Assembly: GCF_932526225.1 (NCBI RefSeq) | Contig: NC_064044.1 | Span: 8,420,801 to 8,484,800 of the forward strand | Origin: Nematostella vectensis | Taxonomy: Eukaryota; Cnidaria; Anthozoa; Actiniaria; Edwardsiidae | Length of the DNA: 64,000 bases | Direction of reading: 5' to 3' | Shown here: piece after piece, positions 60,901 through 64,000 of the stretch | Layout of the letters: the number at the start of each line of letters is the position of its first letter | Numbering within the stretch: the stretch's first letter is position 1 | Translations under genes and position numbers: made by a program | The notes under the pieces: generated by a model | What the model saw: only the letters and a program-made list of their open reading frames with translations | Told to the model about the DNA's origin: nothing | Database searches by the model: none

Positions 60901-61457
60901 CGACAGTGGAATTATATCTTTGCTTTCTTTTGCAGTTGTACAAGGTTTTTGGAATCGGCCCTCGAGTTATCACCGCCAAAATGATCGATAACCTTTACAA
61001 GTAAGTCATACATTCTTAATCTTTTATGTCTTCCCTGCTTATGCTTTGAGGGGTGGGAATTGGAAGTATGACCGATATTGGAAGACAATTTGTTTGAAGG
61101 AGTTTCAAAGTAATCATCTTGAGACAGAGATTTGTAAGTTATTTACGAGTTCGATAGGAAATGTTGCAGAAGCTTTCCTAAATCAGCCGATGAAAATGAA
61201 TGATTTCTCGCAATTGGTATTTTTCCTAGATGACAAAATGGCGGTTGACTCTTTGAGATGTATGTTGATCTAACTATACTCTGGCCTTTTCTAGGTACAG
61301 CAGTGGCGGGAAAGAGTTCGTCAAGATCCACTCCAAGACGCTTTCCATTTCAGTGGACGGTCTCTCCATTATGAAGCAGTATTGGCAGTCTAGCAAACCA
61401 GCCGTTCAGTCCAAAACTATGTCAAATATCAAACGACCTCCCAAACCTCCACGATGA
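30492..61457 (+). CDS. CAMSAP: CAMSAP/Patronin, microtubule minus-end protein, full CH form
   Basis: CAMSAP proteins bind and stabilise free microtubule minus ends through a C-terminal CKK domain. I read 21 exons: 30492-30578, 32691-32798, 33106-33318, 33971-34056, 34831-34992, 35678-35820, 36789-36969, 37389-37993, 39555-39584, 40172-40334, 40960-41138, 41636-44151, 44518-44650, 55999-56228, 56612-57358, 58520-58629, 59233-59450, 59665-59783, 59931-60026, 60936-61000 and 61295-61457. Every junction is GT-AG and phase-consistent, giving 2,117 residues. Residues about 1-326 match the CAMSAP CH region (HLALMDALMTAY, LPFDLEDALLLWVNK, FTLEDMLY-like LTLEDILYSS). A long disordered middle follows, then coiled coils and the CKK domain (about 1971-2117). 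This form skips the giant exon at 47941-54760, which has its own in-frame start. The first seven and last eight exons are very secure; the join from 44650 to 55999 is inferred from phase alone. Confidence 0.88.
35900..36345. repeat. Dispersed element in CAMSAP intron 6
   Basis: It starts 'agggcgtagcaggggggtggg'-like and contains 'gatgaccagttggggcgtgg' and 'tgtctgtattgtgca', which match the elements at 3410-3610 and about 16440-16620. It includes a long poly-C run near 36209. Boundaries are approximate. Confidence 0.4.
38596..38601 (+). promoter_or_regulatory. TATA box for a candidate internal CAMSAP promoter
   Basis: TATAAA lies 77 bp upstream of the ATG at 38678. That would place a start site near 38626 and give a leader of roughly 50 nt. 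It supports the first-exon reading of 38678-38747. Confidence 0.5.
38678..38747 (+). CDS. CAMSAP: Candidate alternative first exon of CAMSAP (CH-less form)
   Basis: ATG GCG CAG AGC opens 23 codons (MAQSRGYMATRLDWAPASQHYDI) and one extra base before a consensus donor (attg|gtgaga). The next CAMSAP exon, 39555-39584, needs exactly one incoming base, so the join is in frame. The start is preceded by a TATA box at the right distance. A protein from here would lack the CH region but keep the rest. No transcript evidence is available. Confidence 0.55.
40355..40520 (+). repeat. Dispersed ~200-bp repeat copy in a CAMSAP intron
   Basis: It contains CCGCCATTTTGTC, 'accaagtgtgcga', 'atttccatcggcat' and 'gctgacaagggctctttc', the same order as the copy at 130-345. 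It begins about 20 bp after the donor at 40335. Confidence 0.6.
41636..44151 (+). CDS. CAMSAP: Large disordered CAMSAP exon (838 codons)
   Basis: The exon opens after 'ttcctag' with phase 1 and ends AAG|gtatag in phase 0. It encodes a hydrophilic, Ser/Pro/Glu-rich and probably disordered stretch. A helical charged segment lies near its start (ELHEFEEEEARIL and EVMQRLTQDKIRDIEHERQQQ). Near the end, three copies of RFATF[N/R]K occur within about 140 codons, each followed by a Ser-Pro-rich block, and one copy of QAFTVDIATGE resembles motifs of the giant exon. Base composition is more GC-rich than the flanking introns. Confidence 0.88.
44200..44397 (-). repeat. Dispersed ~200-bp repeat, reverse copy
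   Basis: Read on the reverse strand from 44397 it starts CGCCGCCATTTTG and then shows 'ttcaatgccgagtc' and 'tatttccatctgctaattc', matching the copy at 20272. It lies in the intron between the exons ending at 44151 and starting at 44518. Confidence 0.6.
45413..45660. repeat. Pyrimidine-rich duplicated unit
   Basis: Two diverged copies of a ~130-bp C-rich unit begin 'gtcaacccttcccaagga' (about 45417) and 'gtcaaccctacccaacag' (about 45540). No gene is visible. Confidence 0.45.
46402..46492 (+). CDS. CAMSAP: Candidate internal first exon of CAMSAP at 46.4 kb
   Basis: ATG opens 30 codons (MSHERMSIKCGQE..., then ALYANILLHLDRI) plus one base, then a strong donor ATAG|gtgagt. It sits after a GC-richer stretch with a TATA-like TATATTTAT near 46314. 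The phase fits a direct join to the coiled-coil exon at 55999, which would give a CKK form of about 612 residues. Alternatively it is the leader exon for the giant exon, spliced to an acceptor at 47759; its ATG would then open an upstream ORF that overlaps the giant ORF start out of frame. I cannot decide between these. Confidence 0.45.
47760..47940 (+). other. Probable leader segment before the giant ORF
   Basis: A good acceptor (atttttcag) at 47759 precedes this stretch, and the giant reading frame has an in-frame TAA at 47920-47922. Translation of that frame therefore probably begins at the ATG at 47941, in strong context (gcaATGG). Confidence 0.5.
47941..54760 (+). CDS. Giant single-exon repeat region of the CAMSAP locus
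   Basis: About 2,273 codons are open without an intron, from ATGGCTGATGAT to a phase-1 donor CAAG|gttggt. That donor fits the acceptor of the coiled-coil exon at 55999 and would make a protein of about 2,855 residues ending in CKK. The first ~950 residues are hydrophilic and carry loose repeats (HxxIYSVSDG; [A/S]F-x-V-x-F/L-D/E motifs). From 50827 onward at least 16 copies of a ~30-residue repeat appear: [R/K]RGT[Y/F]-[S/D/T]-L-[D/E]-[D/E]-V-S-x-x-L, then about ten residues, then G-[I/L/x]-[P/S]-V-x-x-A-L-[D/E]-x-[L/I]-[A/S]. The pattern looks like short helices preceded by a basophilic kinase-type site (RRGT). I know of no named domain with this consensus. Whether it is always joined to CAMSAP, or is partly an independent gene, needs transcripts. 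Confidence 0.8.
50719..50829 (+). repeat. In-frame 39-bp tandem repeat at the start of the RGTY array
   Basis: Near-identical 39-bp units at 50740-50778 and 50779-50817, with a weaker one before, encode AGND-V-[S/P]-L-EANRRG. The last unit runs straight into the first RRGTYSL repeat. This is recent tandem growth of the N-terminal edge of the repeat array. Confidence 0.85.
50827..54760 (+). repeat. Array of 16 or more RGTY protein repeats
   Basis: Repeat starts (R/K-R-G-T) lie near 50827, 50968, 51130, 51241, 51460, 51577, 51808, 51949, 52438, 52885 (RNSY), 53416, 53524, 53599, 53749, 53908 and 54001. A degenerate copy lies near 52636 (THSLYDV) and a C-terminal remnant near 54665 (DQILNLVDS...SVAEVLEQ). 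Spacing varies from about 75 to over 400 bp, so copies are separated by unstructured linkers and are not a uniform satellite. Codon use differs between copies, which argues for old protein-level conservation. Confidence 0.85.
54861..54921 (+). other. G-rich tract with quadruplex potential
   Basis: Runs of GGGG separated by 1-5 bases (ggtggggtaggatggggtgg and similar) continue for about 60 bp on the transcribed-sense strand, roughly 100 bp after the weak donor of the giant exon. The RNA could fold as a G-quadruplex or act as an intronic G-run splicing enhancer. Confidence 0.6.
55483..55865. repeat. ~63-bp tandem repeat before the coiled-coil exon
   Basis: The unit contains '(a)atagctgt(a)tttt(a)gcacaa', 'tccct.acctca' and 'aaccatataccctactt'. 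At least six diverged copies run head to tail and end about 135 bp before the acceptor at 55998. Confidence 0.75.
55999..57358 (+). CDS. CAMSAP: CAMSAP coiled-coil and Pro-rich linker exons
   Basis: Exon 55999-56228 has an in-frame stop just upstream of its acceptor, so it must receive one base from an earlier exon. It encodes an acidic patch then a coiled coil (QLSLLKMQFEEKRRHIETEK) ending KLGQTAFWYMIGR, which resembles the conserved coiled-coil segment ahead of the vertebrate CAMSAP linker. Exon 56612-57358 (249 codons) is Pro/Gln-rich with repeated YQSPGVHPE and QAxH-type motifs and ends with a charged FSMFISEDKAQVAE. Three separate upstream exon ends (44650, 46492, 54760) fit its phase. 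Confidence 0.85.
57941..58130. repeat. 48-bp tandem repeat built from a MITE end
   Basis: 'tgcc(t)(a/g)gtgcacactagtgac' starts at 57941, 57989, 58037 and 58085, a strict 48-bp period with only one or two changes per unit. The same GTGCACACTAGTGAC is the terminal inverted repeat of the adjacent element at 58089-58270. Confidence 0.9.
58089..58270. mobile_element. Palindromic MITE in a CAMSAP intron
   Basis: The termini are GTGCACACTAGTGAC and, inverted, GTCACTAGTGTGCAC. The centre (58140-58235) is a near-perfect hairpin from AAGCCCGACATAACG to CGTTATGTCGGGCTT around an A-rich loop. There is no ORF. Its left end is multiplied in the 48-bp array upstream. Confidence 0.75.
58282..58506. repeat. 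63-bp minisatellite touching a splice acceptor
   Basis: 'caatcacagtgaac' recurs at 58282, 58345, 58408 and 58471, an exact 63-bp period. The partial last unit ends at about 58506, only 13 bp before the acceptor at 58519, so the array supplies or crowds the branch-point region of that intron. Confidence 0.9.
58520..59450 (+). CDS. CAMSAP: CAMSAP Lys/Glu-rich helical exons before CKK
   Basis: Exons 58520-58629 and 59233-59450 encode a highly charged helix, LTPEQQKRRDKFLKMRQKR then REERQREAEAQKKLEEERR and EIRRARLQQERL, followed by a Gly/Ser linker. The 'KRRxxFLKxRQKRxEE' segment is the usual start of the conserved helical stretch that leads into CKK in vertebrate CAMSAPs. Confidence 0.9.
58700..58895 (+). 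repeat. Dispersed ~200-bp repeat copy in a CAMSAP intron
   Basis: Blocks 'aataccaagtgtgaaa', 'actttcatcggctgatttgg' and 'caacaaaggtgtggctga' occur in the same order as in the copy at 130-345. Confidence 0.6.
59665..61457 (+). CDS. CAMSAP: CAMSAP CKK domain exons
   Basis: Four exons (59665-59783, 59931-60026, 60936-61000, 61295-61457) encode about 147 residues that match the CKK domain along its whole length: CYVKPSGKSNRKLIVNAISY, the SESNGYHFMVLFKDG strand, FRGLYSFNPENEQ, KVFGIGPRVITAKMIDNLYK and FVKIHSKTLSISVDG...YWQSSKP. In CAMSAPs this fold recognises the microtubule minus-end lattice. The protein stops with KRPPKPPR. The intron before the third exon carries a 19-bp minisatellite. Confidence 0.96.
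60050..60472. repeat. 19-bp minisatellite in a CKK intron
   Basis: About 22 copies of 'acctaggggagtcactagt' run head to tail, many identical. The array starts about 25 bp after the donor at 60027. Each unit contains CCTAGG and ACTAGT palindromes. Confidence 0.95.
61140..61245 (-). repeat. Dispersed ~200-bp repeat, reverse partial copy
   Basis: On the reverse strand it reads CCGCCATTTTGTC, then 'attttcatcggctgattt', matching the family consensus. It lies in the last CAMSAP intron, about 50 bp from the final acceptor. Confidence 0.6.
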
Positions 61458-61535
61458 TAACTGCGCATTTAAATAGTCGGACAAAAACGTGAAGTTGTCG
61501 GGTGATTTTCGGTTAGAATTTGGCCTGATCTCTCT

Positions 61536-61760
61536 AGTATGAAGCAGTGTTGCCTTCCATCAGCCGTTCGGTGATAAAGTTTGTGAAATATCAAACCTCC
61601 CAAGCCTCGGCGATGATCGCTTCGCGGTCGGCAAAGGTCGAGGAGTTGTCGATGTTGCTCGGGTAAAACTCGGACGTGTTCGGTTAGAATTGGTCTAATC
61701 TCTTTCATGGAAAGTCTAGCAAGCCAACGACCTCTAAACCCTCCGCGATGATACAAGAAA
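61536..61760 (+). pseudogene. Two degenerate duplications of the CAMSAP terminal exon end
   Basis: 61536-61615 repeats 'tctc..tatgaagcagt', 'cagccgttc', 'aatatcaaa' and 'cctcccaa.cctc..cgatgat' of the coding end at 61365-61460, with base changes and deletions. 61695-61755 repeats 'tctagcaa.cca', 'acgacctc.aaaccctcc' and 'cgatgat'. Both include the region of the stop codon. They look like tandem copies of a roughly 160-180-bp unit spanning the CDS end, now non-coding. Confidence 0.7.
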
Positions 61761-61919
61761 ATTCGGTGAATATCGGAAAGTTTTCGCCTTGATCGGAAAC
61801 TATTCGGGTTAGCATTCAACTCGAGTAGACTTCAATTATTGTTATGTTTCGCATTGTAGGGGGACTTTTAGGGTTTAGATGATCTCTGCAAGCCTTCGAG
61901 ATTATGGCATCAACTTATT

Positions 61920-62345
61920 ATTGGAAGTTTTGGGATTAGGAAATCCCGGAAAGATTTGTCGCCGTTATTCGGATGGGGTTTGGTAATTCGGAAGAAAACC
62001 CCGGAAAGTCTTGTCACCGTTAGTTGGATAGGGTTTGGTATCCCGGAAAGATTTGTCGCCGTTATGCGGATAGGGTTTGTTAATTCGGAGGAATCCCGGA
62101 AAGATTTGTCGCCGTTATTTGGATAGGGTTTGGTAATTCGAAGGAATCTCGGGAGGTTTTCGCCGTTATCCGGATAGGGTTTGGTAATTCGAAGGAATCT
62201 CGGGAGGTTTTCGCCGTTATCCGGATAGGGTTTGGTAATTCGAAGAAAACCCCGAAAGGTTTGTCGCCGTTAGTCGGATAGGCTTTGGTAATTCCCCCGA
62301 ATTTTTTGGAAAGTTCTTGTCGCCGTTATTCGGATAAGATTTGGT
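61920..62345. repeat. ~50-60-bp tandem repeat in the CAMSAP 3' UTR
   Basis: The unit core is 'tttgtcgccgtta.tcggatagg' then 'gtttggtaattcg.agga'. About eight copies with length differences run to 62345. Confidence 0.85.
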
Positions 62346-62718
62346 TGTACGGGTCTGGCCCACATTTGCATTTTGTTATTGCCTCCAAAAGGAGTATTCG
62401 GGGGAAAAAATAGGATTTTCGGCAATACGCAAATTACACTTCAGTTAAAAAGAAGGTTTGTCAGAGTCAAATGATGGTTTGTTTCGTATTTAGCCGAGTG
62501 AGCTAAGTTATATTGATGTCTACAATGCGCCTTTGAAAGCCATTGGTGAGAAGTAGCAAAATTATATGTACAGAAATGCTAGAAACCTGTGATTTACAGT
62601 AATTATTCTTCTCTCGAGTGAGAAGTTATTTGCAAAGATTATTTATTTTTGTTTAGAAGACAATATAAAGAGATATTTAACTTTAAACGTTGTAAGGCGT
62701 CACCGAAACAAGCTATGG

Positions 62719-62724
62719 AATAAA
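62719..62724 (+). terminator. Polyadenylation signal of CAMSAP
   Basis: AATAAA followed by a T-rich stretch, about 1.26 kb after the stop codon. It is the best candidate 3' end in view. Confidence 0.55.
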
Positions 62725-62834
62725 TAGTTTATTGATCCCATACTACCCTTCGTCCGTGAAATTACCGCGCGCGACTTTAATTCTTGTCTTGCCAGGCCTT
62801 ACTGCAATATTCTGCGAACTGCTAATTGGCCTGT

Positions 62835-63870
62835 CCTAAGGCGTCCTATTCCAACCCCCTCTTAGGCGTCCTTATCCCACCCCCTCTAAGGCGTCCTTAT
62901 CCCACCCCCTCTTAGGCGTCCTTATCCCACCCCCTCTAAGGCGTCCTTATCCCACCCCCTCTTAGGCGTCCTTATCCCACCCCCTCTAAGGCGTCCTTAT
63001 CCCACCCCCTCTAAGGCGTCATTATCCCACCCCCTCTAAGGCGTCCTATTCCAACCCCCTCTTAGGCGTCCTTATCCCACCCCCTCTAAGGCGTCCTTAT
63101 CCCACCCCCTCTTAGGCGTCCTTATCCCACCCCCTCTAAGGCGTCCTTATCCCACCCCCTCTTAGGCGTCCTTATCCCACCCCCTCTAAGGCGTCCTTAT
63201 CCCACCCCCTCTTAGGCGTCCTTATCCCACCCCCTCTAAGGAGTCCTTGTCCCACCCCCTCTAAGGCGTCATTATCCCACCCCCTCTTAGGCGTCCTTAT
63301 CCCACCCCCTCTCAGGCGTCCTTATCCCACCCCCTCTTAGGCGTCCTTATCCCACCCCCTCTTAGGCGTCCTTATCCCACCCCCTCTAAGGCGTCCTTAT
63401 CCCACCCCCTCTAAGGCGTCCTTATCCCACCCCCACTTAGGCGTCCTTATCCCACCCCCTCTTAGGCGTCGTTATCCCACCCCCTCTAAGGCGTCCTTAT
63501 TCCCCCCCCCCCTCTTAGGCGTCCTTATCCCACCCCCTCTTAGGCATCCTTATTCCACCCCCTCTAAGGCGTCCTTGTCCCACCCCCTCTTAGGCGTCCT
63601 TATCCCACCCCCTCTTAGGCGTCCTTATCCCACCCCCTCTAAGGCGTCCTTATCCCACCCCCTCTTAGGCGTCCTTATCCCACCCCCACTTAGGCGTCCC
63701 TGTCCAACCCCCTCTTAGGCGTCCTTATTCCACCCCCTCTTAGGCGTCCTTACCCCACCCCCTCTTAGGCGTCCTTATCCCACCCCCTCTTAGGCGTCCT
63801 TATTCCACCCCCTCTTAGGCGTCCTTATCCCACCCCCTCTTAGGCGTCCTTATCCAACCCTCTAGCAGGA
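62835..63870. repeat. 26-bp minisatellite, about 39 copies
   Basis: The unit is 'ggcgtccttatcccaccccctctta' plus 'g', with 'ctcttagg' and 'ctctaagg' variants that often alternate, suggesting a 52-bp higher-order unit in parts. The array covers about 1 kb and starts about 110 bp past the CAMSAP polyadenylation signal. No gene follows to the window end. Confidence 0.95.
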
Positions 63871-64000
63871 AGCTTTGTCTTTTTCCTGTTTTGATTTTCT
63901 GACAAACCGAGCCCAAGTTTTTCAATATTCAGGAAACAACTATCAAAGTATATAAAAAAAAAACAATGGATATTGAAACAACCAGCTTTATTTACATAGG

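Larger units (their letters stand above)
61458..62740 (+). other. CAMSAP 3' UTR with degenerate exon copies and tandem repeat
   Basis: From the stop at 61455-61457 the first strong hexamer is AATAAA at 62719-62724. The region contains two broken copies of the last coding exon's 3' end (61536-61615 and 61695-61755) and a ~50-60-bp tandem repeat (61920-62345). Confidence 0.6.

Noticed and set aside
1..64000. tRNA, rRNA or other structured RNA genes
   Set aside because: No tRNA cloverleaf with A/B boxes, no rRNA core sequence and no snRNA signature was recognised by eye on either strand.

Overview
The window is eukaryotic nuclear DNA from an invertebrate animal. Genes are split by GT-AG introns, intron positions fit the exon structures expected of animal orthologues, there are no operons, and introns and spacers are full of short inverted-repeat transposons and minisatellites. 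Gene content, AT-rich base composition and transposon load suggest a cnidarian (an anthozoan similar to Nematostella). That assignment is inference; no sequence here proves the species.

Layout. (1) About 3.1-12.7 kb, + strand: an 11-exon ZDHHC6-type palmitoyltransferase whose introns hold a triple-nested transposon stack (5.8-7.8 kb), a second copy of the outer element, a 101-bp minisatellite and other repeats. (2) About 17.0-20.3 kb, + strand: a four-exon coiled-coil/disordered protein I cannot name. (3) 22.1-26.5 kb, + strand: a four-exon ZNF385-like protein with four C2H2 fingers of the dsRNA-binding (matrin/JAZ) type, with a palindromic mobile element inside its 3' UTR. (4) 28.6-29.7 kb, - strand: CREBL2, two exons, with a long N-terminal extension. 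(5) 30.5-61.5 kb, + strand, divergent from CREBL2: a very large CAMSAP/Patronin gene (microtubule minus-end binding), from the N-terminal CH region to the C-terminal CKK domain. (6) 61.5-64 kb: its 3' UTR and a roughly 1-kb 26-bp minisatellite.

The most unusual region is the CAMSAP locus. A single 6.8-kb exon (47941-54760) is open for about 2,270 codons and carries at least 16 copies of a roughly 30-residue repeat with the signature [R/K]RGT[Y/F]-x-LxDVS. I do not recognise this repeat from any named domain. The exon ends in phase 1, which matches the coiled-coil exon at 55999. The last exon of the CH-containing half (44518-44650) and a short candidate first exon (46402-46492) also end in phase 1. 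Another candidate first exon (38678-38747), with a TATA box upstream, is phase-matched to the exon at 39555. The locus may therefore make several N-terminal isoforms sharing one coiled-coil/CKK tail: a full CH form of about 2,117 residues, a CH-less form, a giant-repeat form of about 2,855 residues and a short CKK form.

All splice sites were read by eye and checked by reading-frame arithmetic. No transcript data or database search was available, so exon joins are predictions.
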